Below, piece after piece: positions 42,306 to 50,970 of a DNA stretch of 56,140 nucleotides. Position numbers and translations under genes: made by a program. Origin of the DNA: CAZHBA01 sp964530225. Its GTDB lineage: Bacteria; Pseudomonadota; Alphaproteobacteria; UBA6615. The stretch lies in the NCBI GenBank assembly GCA_964530225.1, contig CAZHBA010000003.1:1-56140 (forward strand), read 5' to 3'. Each line of letters opens with the position of its first letter. The first letter of the stretch is position 1. The notes beneath the pieces were generated by a model. The model saw only the letters and a list, made by a program, of their open reading frames with translations, was not told the DNA's origin and searched no databases.

Positions 42306-43289
42306 CTAGGCGACTCGTAAATAGTGGATCGAGAACAGATTGTCGGCATCGGTCCAGTGGCGATAAGCCCGCCACCCAGCTTCAGCAGCCAAGGCGTGAA
42401 ATTCTTCAATAGTGTATTTGTGGGAATCCTCGCTGTGGATTGATTCCCCCTCCGCGAATTCGAACACATAGTCATCGATGCGAACTGTCTGCTTGCACGT
42501 GCTCACCAGGTACATCTCTATGCTACCTTTCTGCGGCTGCCAGTGCGCGTCGTGGATAAACCCGTCGAGGTTGAAGTCAGCGCCAAGTTCGCGGTTGATG
42601 TGATGCAAGATATTGAGATTGAACTTAGCCGTAATCCCGGCATCGTCATTATACGCGGCATGCAGAATCGCCGGATCCTTCTTGAGGTCAACACCAACCA
42701 GCAACCCGTTATCCGTCCCCAATTCACTCGCTGCAGTGTGTAGAAAGTCGACCGCCTCGGTGTGCGAAAAATTGCCGATCGTCGAACCTGGGAAAAATCC
42801 GATGCGCACCATATCGTGCGGTATTTCAGGCAATTCGAGCGGCTGGGTATAATCGGCCACCACCGGCACTACCATCAGATCGGGATAGGCGTCGGCAATT
42901 CCCTTAGCGGATTCGATCAAGTGATCGCGCGATATATCGATCGGGATATAGGCCGACGGCGCTTCGAGCGCGTCGAGCAAAATTCGCACTTTGGTGCTTG
43001 ATCCGCTGCCAAATTCGACCAAACTGGCGTGAGGTCCGATCAGCTCGGCATATTCAGCCGCATGGGTGCGCAGCAAGGTGGTTTCCGTGCGAGTTGGATA
43101 ATATTCCGGCAAATGGGTGATTTGCTCGAACAGCTTGGAGCCGCGTTCGTCGTAAAAATACTTGCTCGAAATCCGTTTCTGCGGTTGCGATAGACCCTCA
43201 ACGACGGCGGCACGAAAATCCTCATATGCGTACTCGAATTCGTAATAATCGTGCAGTGGCCCGAGATCTAATTCTGCGGCATCGCTCAT
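42306..43289 (-). CDS. egtD: L-histidine N(alpha)-methyltransferase
   Basis: EgtD trimethylates histidine to hercynine, the first step of ergothioneine synthesis, using three SAM. The 327-residue protein has PKRISSKYFYDERGSKLFEQITHLPEYYPTRTE (substrate side), the SAM loop VEFGSGSSTKVRILLDAL (about residue 93), PIDISRDHLIESAKGIA, FFPGSTIGNF and the C-terminal YTIEEFHALAAEAGWR. All these are diagnostic of EgtD. Its ATG overlaps the egtB TGA (ATGA), so the two are cotranslated. egtA, egtC and egtE are not present, consistent with the shorter pathway in which EgtB uses cysteine or another enzyme supplies it. Confidence 0.95.
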   Translation of the reverse strand: MSDAAELDLGPLHDYYEFEYAYEDFRAAVVEGLSQPQKRISSKYFYDERGSKLFEQITHLPEYYPTRTETTLLRTHAAEYAELIGPHASLVEFGSGSSTKVRILLDALEAPSAYIPIDISRDHLIESAKGIADAYPDLMVVPVVADYTQPLELPEIPHDMVRIGFFPGSTIGNFSHTEAVDFLHTAASELGTDNGLLVGVDLKKDPAILHAAYNDDAGITAKFNLNILHHINRELGADFNLDGFIHDAHWQPQKGSIEMYLVSTCKQTVRIDDYVFEFAEGESIHSEDSHKYTIEEFHALAAEAGWRAYRHWTDADNLFSIHYLRVA

Positions 43290-44641
43290 CCGTCATCAGC
43301 CAACCGCACGCCGGCAAAAAGCCAGCGCATGTCAGGGTAGAAGAAATTCCGATAGGTCGGCCTTGTATGCCCGTTAGGCGTTATACAAGCGCCGCCGCGC
43401 AAGACCATTTGGTTCGACATAAATTTACCATTGTATTCACCGACCGCGCCCTCGACCGGCTTGAACCTGGGATATGGTCCATATGGGCTCTGAGTCCACT
43501 CCCAAACATCACCGAACATCTGCTCGGGCGTGTCACCTGAGCCGGATGCCGGCACAGAACGCAGTAATCCACCATCCTGGAAGTTGCCTTCTACCGGCAG
43601 CGGCTGCGCGGCGATTTCCCATTCAGCCTCGGTCGGCAGGCGCTTGTCCACCCAACGCGCATAGGCATCGGCCTCGTATAGGCTGACATGGCACACCGGC
43701 ACCTGGTCGTTGATCTGCTGCAGACCGGACAGCGACATGGCCATCCATGAATCGTCTGTTTCGCCGATCTGCTGCCAGTACAACGGCGCACGCCACCCCT
43801 CTTTCTGGGCTGTCGCCCAGCCATCCGACAGCCACAACTCGGGACGCCCATAGCCGTTATCGGCCATGAACACCTTCCATTCGGCGTTGGTTACCAGCCG
43901 CGAAGTAAGCCGGAATGGAGCGGCAAATACCTTGTGTCGGGGACCTTCGTTGTCGAAGGCAAACCCGGCGCCCGCATGGCCGATTTCGCAGACGCCACCC
44001 TCGTATTCAAACCACGACAAGGCGGGCGCCTTGCGCTCCGGTAATGCGCGGTAGGCTTGGTATGCGGGATTGACCGAGTTGCGAGAAAATGCGTGCAGGA
44101 TATCCATCAGGAGCAACTCCTGATGCTGCTGCTCGTGGTTCAACCCCAGTACCGCCAACGGTCCCGCGACATCCCAGGTTTCGCTGTCGGTATCGGCGAT
44201 AAGGGTAGCCATCGCGTCGTCGACATAGCAGCGGTAATCGGCGATCACCGCCGCTGGGGGGCGCGTCAACATGCCTCGTTCGGATCGCGGATGGCGGTCG
44301 CCAACAGAATCGTAGTAAGAGTTGAACAGATAAACGAATTGCTCATCGAAGGGCTGATAGCCGCGCGCCAGGGGTGTCAGAATTAGCGTCTCGAAAAACC
44401 AGGTAACGTGAGCCCGGTGCCATTTGACCGGGCTGGCTTCCGTCATCGACTGGACGACCTGGTCCTCTTCCGACAACGGCGCGGCCAGCCGTTCGGTTTC
44501 GTTACGGACCCACCGGTAATGGGAAAGCACTTCATCGCGGTCTTCAGGATGAGCCGCGAGAACGCCAGGCGCCGGTACTGTCGAAGCCAAATTCCTACCC
44601 AGTTGGCGTCGATTTCCGCATATGCCGTCCTGCGGGAACAC
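43286..44641 (-). CDS. egtB: ergothioneine biosynthesis protein EgtB (sulfoxide synthase)
   Basis: EgtB is a non-heme iron enzyme that couples hercynine to a thiol (cysteine or gamma-glutamylcysteine) with oxygen. The N-terminal DinB-like domain has the iron His in HRAHVTWFFETLI and two more in HEQQHQELLLMDILH. The C-terminal formylglycine-generating-enzyme fold shows VTNAEWKVFMADNGY, LPTEAEWEIAAQ, DVWEWTQSPYGPYP and MVLRGGACITP. The length of 451 residues is usual. The start is not clear: GTG at 44641 is used, but TTG near 44590 is possible since MFPQDG... is not conserved. It is cotranslated with egtD. Confidence 0.93.
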   Translation of the reverse strand: MFPQDGICGNRRQLGRNLASTVPAPGVLAAHPEDRDEVLSHYRWVRNETERLAAPLSEEDQVVQSMTEASPVKWHRAHVTWFFETLILTPLARGYQPFDEQFVYLFNSYYDSVGDRHPRSERGMLTRPPAAVIADYRCYVDDAMATLIADTDSETWDVAGPLAVLGLNHEQQHQELLLMDILHAFSRNSVNPAYQAYRALPERKAPALSWFEYEGGVCEIGHAGAGFAFDNEGPRHKVFAAPFRLTSRLVTNAEWKVFMADNGYGRPELWLSDGWATAQKEGWRAPLYWQQIGETDDSWMAMSLSGLQQINDQVPVCHVSLYEADAYARWVDKRLPTEAEWEIAAQPLPVEGNFQDGGLLRSVPASGSGDTPEQMFGDVWEWTQSPYGPYPRFKPVEGAVGEYNGKFMSNQMVLRGGACITPNGHTRPTYRNFFYPDMRWLFAGVRLADDG

Positions 44642-44654
44642 CCCCGATACCTGT

Positions 44655-44690
44655 GTAGACGTTTGTACACGGCCCCACGCATACGTCTAC
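44655..44690. promoter_or_regulatory. inverted repeat GTAGACGT-N20-ACGTCTAC upstream of egtB
   Basis: Perfect eight-base arms (44655-44662, 44683-44690) extend into a weaker CCTGT/ACAGG outer pair. It lies 14 bases before the likely egtB start, between egtB and the divergent DOPA-dioxygenase-like gene. It may be an operator for a two-fold symmetric regulator or a leader hairpin. Confidence 0.45.
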
Positions 44691-44856
44691 CACAACAGGC
44701 AACCAACTTTTGATTCGTTTACTCACCAGATGGGCCAGAATCGACGGCTGGGCAAAGTAAAACAATCTGGCACGCGCCGGGTCAACCGGCTAAGTCGCAT
44801 ATTTCTGTGAACTTGCCCCTGTTGACGCACGCGCAAAGTGAATTACCCTCATTGTC

Positions 44857-45201
44857 ATGGCTAAAAGATCTCCACAAATCGATGGCTATCACGCCCACGT
44901 CTATTACGAAGCCGATACCAAGAAAACGGCGGCCCGGTTACGGCGGCGCATCAACGCGCGCTTCAATACGGTGCTCGGCCGTTGGCACGACGAACCGCTT
45001 GGTCCCCATCCGCTAAGTTTCTACCAAGTCGCATTTACGCCAGAGCTGTTTGCCGATTTGGTGCCTTGGATGGCGCTCAACCGCGAAGGCCTGACAATCC
45101 TAATTCATCCGGAGACCGGTGACGGCTTGGCCGATCATTCCGATTTTGCGATGTGGCTCGGTAAAAGCGTCATCCTGCGCCTCGGCGTACCCGATAACTA
45201 A
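44857..45201 (+). CDS. DOPA 4,5-dioxygenase family protein
   Basis: A 114-residue single-domain protein of the DOPA 4,5-dioxygenase-like family, small proteins named for fungal enzymes that open catechol rings. The conserved landmarks are the opening IDGYHAHVYYE with its two His, GRWHDEPLGPHPLSFYQVAF, and the closing LTILIHPETGDGLADHSDFAMWLG with further His residues. The bacterial members are mostly uncharacterized. It is divergent from egtB with about 215 bases between starts. Downstream, 138 bases away, begins the FAH-family gene; a ring-opening function upstream of an FAH hydrolase would be coherent, but this is inference. The ATG at 44857 has only a weak ribosome-binding site. Confidence 0.85.
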   Translation: MAKRSPQIDGYHAHVYYEADTKKTAARLRRRINARFNTVLGRWHDEPLGPHPLSFYQVAFTPELFADLVPWMALNREGLTILIHPETGDGLADHSDFAMWLGKSVILRLGVPDN

Positions 45202-45339
45202 AACCGGTCCACGTCAGTGTACAACCGGCAACCGGGACGGTTTCCTTGGCCGGGAGAGCACGCTACAACACGCTCCACACTCTTTCGAACCGGCGCGTTT
45301 GCGGCCGGAAAACTACCAAATTACCTAGGGGGCGAGATA

Positions 45340-46185
45340 ATGAAACTGTTACGTTATGGTCCTGCCGGCAAAGAAAAGCCCGGCCTACTCGACAGCAACG
45401 GTAAAATCCGCGATCTGTCGCGGGTCGTCGACGACCTCGACAGCGAGGCGCTGTCGCCGGCGAGTTTGCGAAAAATCGCTAAGCTCAACGAAAAACGCCT
45501 GCCACTAGTCAAGGGTCGCCCGCGCTTGGGCCCACCGGTGGTGGCGCGGCGGACCTTTGCGATCGCCCTCAACTATGCCAAGCATGCTGCTGAAGCCGAC
45601 GTCAAGGTTCCGAGCGAGCCGTTCGTGTTCACTAAGGCCTGCCCGTTGACCGGCCCCCGAGACAATATCGTTCTACCCAAGGGTTCGAAGAAGTCCGACT
45701 GGGAAGTCGAGCTATGCCTGATCATCGGCCGCAAGACGCAGCATGTCAGCAAACGCGACGCGTTGAAATACGTCGCCGGTTACGCCACTGGCAACGAAGT
45801 ATCTGAACGCGCATTTTTGCTCGAGCATGGCGGTCTGCAGTGGATCATGGGCAAGAGTCCAGACACTTTTGCGCCGCTGGGACCTTGGCTGGTGACTGCC
45901 GACGAGGTCGGCAATCCGCAAAAGCTCAACTTATGGCTTGAGGTGAACGGCAAACGGTATCAGGACGACAATACGTCGGACATGATTTACAATTGCGCCG
46001 CGATCATCAGCAATATGAGTAAAATGATCACGCTCTACCCCGGTGATGTCATCTACACCGGTACGCCGTCCGGCGTCGGACTGGGCATGAAACCCCAAGT
46101 ATTCCTCAAGGCTGGCGACGTCGTTACATGCGGTGTCGAAGGGCTCGGCGAGCACCGCAGCAAGGTGGTCAAATACAAGGGATGA
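45340..46185 (+). CDS. fumarylacetoacetate hydrolase family protein
   Basis: This 281-residue protein has the FAH fold, whose members cleave or hydrolyze C-C bonds in ring-fission products, or are 2-oxo acid decarboxylases or isomerases. RRTFAIALNYAKHAAEADVK is the typical opening of the catalytic domain, with the metal acidic residues in SDWEVELCLIIGRKTQHV, and GKSPDTFAPLGPWLVTADEV in the middle. TGTPSGVGLGMKPQVFLKAGDVV closes the active site. The frame extends back to 45217, but the ATG at 45340 has AGGGGGCGAG before it. The TGA overlaps the next gene's ATG (ATGA). Confidence 0.92.
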   Translation: MKLLRYGPAGKEKPGLLDSNGKIRDLSRVVDDLDSEALSPASLRKIAKLNEKRLPLVKGRPRLGPPVVARRTFAIALNYAKHAAEADVKVPSEPFVFTKACPLTGPRDNIVLPKGSKKSDWEVELCLIIGRKTQHVSKRDALKYVAGYATGNEVSERAFLLEHGGLQWIMGKSPDTFAPLGPWLVTADEVGNPQKLNLWLEVNGKRYQDDNTSDMIYNCAAIISNMSKMITLYPGDVIYTGTPSGVGLGMKPQVFLKAGDVVTCGVEGLGEHRSKVVKYKG

Positions 46186-47201
46186 TCGAGTACCCGTTCG
46201 AAACAATACCAGAGCCGGGCGAGATCCAAGAGGTTGCGCCCGGCATATATTGGCTGCGCATGCCGCTGCCGTTCCGCCTCAACCACATCAATTTGTGGCT
46301 GTTGGAGAATGGCGACGGGTGGACGCTTGTCGATACCGGCATTGCTATGGACGAGACGCGGCAAGTCTGGCTCCGGATCATCGACAATTGTCTCGGTGGT
46401 AAACCGATAAACTGCATTATCGTCACCCACTTCCATTCCGATCACGCTGGTCTGGCCGGATGGCTAACCGACCGCTTCGGCTCACAATTGTGGATGAGCG
46501 AGACGGAATGGCAGCACACCCGGTTGCTAACCGACGGTCCGGATCCGTTATGGACCAAAGACGTGCTGTCGTTCTTCCACCAGGCCGGATGCCCGGAAGA
46601 CATGATCGCCGAAACCCATGCGCTATGGTCCATGTACAACGAACGCATGAGCCCAACGCCCAACCTGCACACCACCCTCAGCGAGGGCATAACTTTCGAT
46701 ATCGGCGGGCGAAGTTGGCGGGTCCTGATCGGCCGTGGCCACGCGCCCGAGCACGTGTCGCTCTATTGTCCGCAATTGGACATGCTTATCGCCGGCGATC
46801 AGGTATTGCCGCGGATATCGCCCAACGTGTCGCTGGTTCCCAGCGATAGCGGCGATAATCCGTTGGGTAACTTTTTGGCCACAACCGCGTCTTTCCGCGC
46901 CCAACTGCCCAACACAACACTTGTTCTACCGTCGCACAACGAGCCTTTTTACGGGCTGCACTTCCGGCTCGACGAACTGGCCTCGCATCACGACGAACGC
47001 CTCGATCACATGGCCGATCTGTGCGGCGAGCCCTCGACCGGCTACGGGGTCTCGCGCCAGTCATTCTCGCGCGACCTCGATGGTTTCCAGGCCAGCCTGG
47101 CGCTAACCGAGACGATGGCCCATCTCAACCATTTGATTGCCCTCGGCCGCATTGACCGGCAAACACGGGAAGACGGCGTCTGGCTTCACGCCGGCGCGTA
47201 A
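46182..47201 (+). CDS. metallo-beta-lactamase fold hydrolase
   Basis: A 339-residue MBL-fold protein. The zinc motif is THFHSDHAG (His83, His85, Asp87, His88), followed by the remaining ligands in GRGHAPEHVSLY, the bridging Asp in LIAGDQVLP and the last His in LPSHNEPFYG. The C-terminal extension (HHDERLDHMADLC...SLALTETMAHLNHLIALGRI) is helical, as in the hydroxyacyl-thioester-type hydrolases. Possible substrates are thioesters or lactones. It starts inside the stop of the FAH gene, so the two proteins should be made together, likely acting on one pathway. The frame open upstream of 46182 is not used. Confidence 0.9.
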   Translation: MIEYPFETIPEPGEIQEVAPGIYWLRMPLPFRLNHINLWLLENGDGWTLVDTGIAMDETRQVWLRIIDNCLGGKPINCIIVTHFHSDHAGLAGWLTDRFGSQLWMSETEWQHTRLLTDGPDPLWTKDVLSFFHQAGCPEDMIAETHALWSMYNERMSPTPNLHTTLSEGITFDIGGRSWRVLIGRGHAPEHVSLYCPQLDMLIAGDQVLPRISPNVSLVPSDSGDNPLGNFLATTASFRAQLPNTTLVLPSHNEPFYGLHFRLDELASHHDERLDHMADLCGEPSTGYGVSRQSFSRDLDGFQASLALTETMAHLNHLIALGRIDRQTREDGVWLHAGA

Positions 47202-47366
47202 CGTTTGGACGCGAAGGACCGGGCTGGCGGGATAGCGTCACCGGTATTTTTATCTTATATCCACCCCACATAATTTCACCATCGGGCCAAACTCATCGAC
47301 GGATTTACGGTCCCGGCCGTCGGGTATTGGGTTTTACACCGCTGGAACAGGAAGCGAGAGGACAAT

Positions 47367-48341
47367 ATGAGCAAGATAAAGGTAGCCGTCACCGATACGG
47401 TGTTTCCCGACTGGAAACCGGCCGAGGAAGCGCTGTCGGCGCTCGATGTGGAATTGATAAGGGCCAAATCGCCGGAACAGGATGCGATTCTTGCCGTCGC
47501 CAGCGACGCCGATGCGGTGTTCGTTACCTACGCCCAGATCACCGCGGACGTAATCGCCGGATTGAATAACTGCAGAGTCATTGGCCGGTTCGGCATCGGC
47601 ACCGATAATATCGCCATCGACGCCGCTACCGATGCCGGCATCATCGTTACCTATGCGCCTGTCTATTGCCTCGACGAAGTCTCAGACCACGCGATGGCGT
47701 TGCTTTTGTCGCTGGCCCGCAAGATCCCCTTTTCCACCTCGATGGTGAGCGGCGGGCGTTGGGAGATGCCGGCTGTTGTTCCCATTCGCCGCTTCAAGGG
47801 CCGCACCCTGGGGCTGATCGGCATCGGCAATATCGCTCAGGCAATCATCGGCAAGGCACAAGCTTTCGGCATCAAAACCATCGCCGCCGACCCTTACGTA
47901 CCCGACGAGGTGTTCGCAAAAATGAACACCGAGAAGGTCGAACTCGACGAGCTTTACGCACGTTCCGACTACGTTTCGGTGCATGCGCCGTTGACGCCGG
48001 AAACCGAAAACATGTTCAGCACCGATGCGTTTTCTAAGATGAAATTCGATGCGCTGCTGATCAACACGTCGCGCGGGCCCCTGGTCGATATCGATGCGCT
48101 GGTTGTGGCGCTTGAGGCGGGTGAGATCGGCGGCGCGGCGCTCGACGTCTTACCCCAGGAACCGCCCGCCGCCGGCCATCCCATACTGGGGCGCGACGAC
48201 GTTATTTTGACGCCGCATACTGGTTTTTATTCCGAAGACGCCCTGCTTGATCTGCAGACCACCGTGGCAACCGACGTAGCCACCGTGCTGGACGGGGGTA
48301 AACCAAAATACCCGGTCAACCCGCAAGTTTTAGAGGGATAA
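47367..48341 (+). CDS. C-terminal-binding-protein-type 2-hydroxyacid dehydrogenase
   Basis: A 324-residue D-isomer 2-hydroxyacid dehydrogenase. The Rossmann loop is LGLIGIGNIAQAIIGKAQAFG, with Gln in place of the third Gly; the catalytic Arg lies in INTSRGPLVD (about residue 235), Glu in LPQEPPAAG (about 264) and His in LTPHTGFYSEDAL (about 283). VGRFGIGTDNIAIDAATDAGI is the substrate-binding opening. It would reduce a 2-oxo acid or oxidize the corresponding hydroxy acid with NAD(P). It lies 165 bases after the MBL gene and 61 before the alcohol dehydrogenase, in the same direction. GAGAGG precedes the ATG at 47367. Confidence 0.91.
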   Translation: MSKIKVAVTDTVFPDWKPAEEALSALDVELIRAKSPEQDAILAVASDADAVFVTYAQITADVIAGLNNCRVIGRFGIGTDNIAIDAATDAGIIVTYAPVYCLDEVSDHAMALLLSLARKIPFSTSMVSGGRWEMPAVVPIRRFKGRTLGLIGIGNIAQAIIGKAQAFGIKTIAADPYVPDEVFAKMNTEKVELDELYARSDYVSVHAPLTPETENMFSTDAFSKMKFDALLINTSRGPLVDIDALVVALEAGEIGGAALDVLPQEPPAAGHPILGRDDVILTPHTGFYSEDALLDLQTTVATDVATVLDGGKPKYPVNPQVLEG

Positions 48342-48402
48342 AGTTGATCCCGTCGCTGGTTTTACCCACCTAAACCGGCTACGGAACCTGGAGTGAGAGA
48401 TA

Positions 48403-49419
48403 ATGAAGGCGATGGTACTGGGTGCCCCCAGCGCAGTGAGCCTGGAAAATGTTAAGCAGCCCAACACCGAAACGGGCAACAGCATCGTGCGGGTTACTCA
48501 CAGCGGTATTTGCGGCACCGATCTAAAAATCTTCACCGGCGGCATTCCGGCGCGCTACCCCCTGATCATGGGCCACGAGATGATTGGCGAAGTGGTCGAA
48601 GCCGCCAATTCTGATACACCTAAAGTCGGCACGCGCGTAATCGTCGATCCAGTGACGTTTTGCAGCAATTGTTTCCATTGCGATATTGGCCAAACCCAGC
48701 TTTGCCCCAATGGTGGATTAATCGGCCGCGACGCCGACGGAGGCTTCGCCGAGTACGTCGCCGCACCCCCGGGAAACATCTATGCGATGCCCAACGGGAT
48801 CGGTGATTGCGAAGCGCCGTTGGTTCAGGTCCTGACCACCGTTATGCACGCTCAACAAATGGCCGAGATTTCGCCGGGTGATACCGTTGTTATTCTAGGC
48901 CTCGGTGTCAGCGGCTTGTTGCACGTCCAACTGGCCAAGGCGCGCGGCGCCAAAATCATCATCGGTATCACGCGCAGCGCCTGGAAGCGCGAGGTAGCCC
49001 ATGATATTGGTGCCGATATAACGCTGGCGCCAGACGAAACAACCAAAGACAAAGTCCTGGAATTAACCGACGGAATCGCCGCCGATGTCGTTATTGAATC
49101 GGCCGGAAAACTGCCGGTTCTGGCGCAAGCTATGGATCTAGTGCGCCCCGGCGGCCGTGTCTTGGGTTTCGGCATTCACACGCAAACTGAAGGCGCACTA
49201 CCGTTCTACGATATGTACTTCAAGGAAATTCAGTTCATCAACGCACGCGCAGCGACACAGAAGGATTTCGCTTCCTGTCTCGAGTTGGTGGGTAGTGGCG
49301 CCATCGATCTAACGCCGTTGATCAGCGATGTTGTGGCGCTCGACCAGCTTGATCAAGCTTTGGAAATGGTCGGTACAGATGCGCCCCAGCGCATGAAAAT
49401 TATTCTTGAAAATATCTAA
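48403..49419 (+). CDS. zinc-dependent alcohol dehydrogenase (MDR family)
   Basis: A 338-residue medium-chain dehydrogenase with both zinc sites: catalytic Cys37 and His58/Glu59 (GICGTD, GHEMIG), and the structural lobe with Cys87, Cys90, Cys93 and Cys101 (FCSNCFHCDIGQTQLC). The cofactor loop is VVILGLGVSGLLHVQLAKARGA, and an acidic residue at its end is missing, so NADP is possible. The ending LDQALEMVGTDAPQRMKIIL is typical of threonine/sorbitol-like members. It lies 137 bases before the molybdenum hydroxylase genes and may oxidize an alcohol on the same pathway. Confidence 0.93.
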   Translation: MKAMVLGAPSAVSLENVKQPNTETGNSIVRVTHSGICGTDLKIFTGGIPARYPLIMGHEMIGEVVEAANSDTPKVGTRVIVDPVTFCSNCFHCDIGQTQLCPNGGLIGRDADGGFAEYVAAPPGNIYAMPNGIGDCEAPLVQVLTTVMHAQQMAEISPGDTVVILGLGVSGLLHVQLAKARGAKIIIGITRSAWKREVAHDIGADITLAPDETTKDKVLELTDGIAADVVIESAGKLPVLAQAMDLVRPGGRVLGFGIHTQTEGALPFYDMYFKEIQFINARAATQKDFASCLELVGSGAIDLTPLISDVVALDQLDQALEMVGTDAPQRMKIILENI

Positions 49420-49555
49420 ACTACAAAATACGAGCCCGTAGACACACAACAACCATACATTGACCACGGGTACTGTTGTGCTCTCAGCCCTTTCCCCCCG
49501 GCGCCTATTCGGCTAAATTTCCGCCAAAGTCCGGGCCCTGATTAGGAAAAGTCAC

Positions 49556-50425
49556 TTGAAACCATTTGAATACGTAGCGCCCGCCACTTTGGAACAAGCA
49601 GTCGCTCTTCTGGCCGAACACGGCGCAGATGCCCAACCACTGGCCGGCGGCACCGACCTGCTGGTGGATCTGAAGCACCAGTCGGACACGCCCAAGGTGC
49701 TGGTCGATGTCGGTAAGGTCGCCGAACTGCAGGGCATCGAAGTAACCGATCACGGCTTGCGCATCGGTAGCGCGGTCACCCATTCCGAAATCATGGCGTC
49801 GCCGTTGATCCGCGAACACGCGCCGGCAATGATCGATGCCGCCCACACCGTTGGGGCGGTGCAGACGCGTAATCTCGGGACCCTTGGCGGCAACCTCGTA
49901 ACTTGCGTCCCGTCGCTGGACAGCGGACCAACCTTGATTGCGCTCGACGCGCAAGTCACCGTCGGCGGCCCCGGCGGCAACAAGAAAATAAGCCTGGAAG
50001 AATTTTTCGTCGGCCCGCGGGAAACCGCACTGGCGCCCGACGAGCTATTGGTCGACGTTCTGATTCCGGTTGAGTGCCTAGGCAAACCAGCTAGTTTTCA
50101 TAAGTTCGGTTTGCGCAAGGGCCAGGCCCTGGCACTGGTAAATGCCGCAGCGAGCTTGCGGTTAAACGAGAGGAACGGCACTGTCGCCAAGCCCCGCATC
50201 GCCTTGGGGGCGGTGGCGCCGACGGTGATCCGGGCGCGCAAGGCTGAAGAATTTCTCGAAGGCAAGCAGGCCGACAAGGACGCCTTCACTGAGGCCGGAA
50301 GCATAGCGGTTACGGAAGCTAAACCGATCGACGATTTCCGAGCCTCGGCGGATTACCGCCGCGACCTAATTGCCGTACTCACACGTCGCGCGCTCGAAGG
50401 TGCGCTTGCGGCGGCGAACGCATAG
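49556..50425 (+). CDS. molybdenum hydroxylase FAD-binding subunit (CoxM/XdhB-type)
   Basis: This 289-residue subunit passes electrons from the iron-sulfur protein to FAD. It has the PCMH-type FAD domain: AQPLAGGTDLLVDLKHQ, LRIGSAVTHSEI, GAVQTRNLGTLGGNLVTCVPS, where the Gly-rich loop and TLGGN contact FAD. The C-terminal domain ends GKQADKDAFTEAGSIAVTEA. The start is TTG (49556) with GGAAAAGTC just upstream. Length and layout match the small FAD subunits of aerobic CO dehydrogenase-like and nicotinate dehydrogenase-like enzymes. The 2Fe-2S and molybdenum subunits follow. Confidence 0.93.
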   Translation: MKPFEYVAPATLEQAVALLAEHGADAQPLAGGTDLLVDLKHQSDTPKVLVDVGKVAELQGIEVTDHGLRIGSAVTHSEIMASPLIREHAPAMIDAAHTVGAVQTRNLGTLGGNLVTCVPSLDSGPTLIALDAQVTVGGPGGNKKISLEEFFVGPRETALAPDELLVDVLIPVECLGKPASFHKFGLRKGQALALVNAAASLRLNERNGTVAKPRIALGAVAPTVIRARKAEEFLEGKQADKDAFTEAGSIAVTEAKPIDDFRASADYRRDLIAVLTRRALEGALAAANA

Positions 50426-50445
50426 TCATTAGAGGCAGCGAGTTA

Positions 50446-50925
50446 ATGGAAGTAGAACTCACAGTGAATGGCGAGATCCGCAAGGCGTCAGTGGAGCCAG
50501 AGACGACGCTGCTCGTCATGTTGCGGGAAGCCCTGGGGTTGACCGGAGCTAAACTTGGCTGCGATGTCGGCGATTGCGGCGCCTGTTCCGTCATACTCGA
50601 CGGGAAATCGGTAAATGCCTGCCTGGTGTTGGCAGCACAGGCAAATGGGCGCGACGTCCAAACTATAGAGGGTTTGGCGGACGCCGAGCATCTGCACCCG
50701 CTGCAGGATTTCTTCGAGAAGCTGGCGGCGCTGCAATGTGGCTTTTGCGGCCCCGGCATCATTTTAACCGCGAAGACCCTGATCGACGAAAATTCGGACC
50801 CAAGCGATTTTGAGATTCGCGACGCCTTGGCTGGGCATTTGTGCCGCTGCACCGGCTATACCAAGATCGTTGAGGCCGTTGCGGACGCAGCGCATGCCAT
50901 GCGCAAAAACGAAACTTCCACATGA
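50446..50925 (+). CDS. molybdenum hydroxylase 2Fe-2S subunit (CoxS-type)
   Basis: A 159-residue protein with two [2Fe-2S] clusters. The plant-type cluster is bound by Cys39, Cys44, Cys47 and Cys59 (GCDVGDCGACSVI, NACLV). The second, alpha-helical cluster has Cys98, Cys101, Cys133 and Cys135 (QCGFCGPG, CRCTGY). It shuttles electrons from the molybdenum site to FAD. ATG at 50446 follows a GAGG-like AGGCAG; it lies 20 bases after the FAD gene. All eight Cys are present, so the subunit should be functional. Confidence 0.96.
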   Translation: MEVELTVNGEIRKASVEPETTLLVMLREALGLTGAKLGCDVGDCGACSVILDGKSVNACLVLAAQANGRDVQTIEGLADAEHLHPLQDFFEKLAALQCGFCGPGIILTAKTLIDENSDPSDFEIRDALAGHLCRCTGYTKIVEAVADAAHAMRKNETST

Positions 50926-50970
50926 GCGGCCAGGTAGTACAATCCGCGCTGCGAACCAGGAGGTAGGAAG

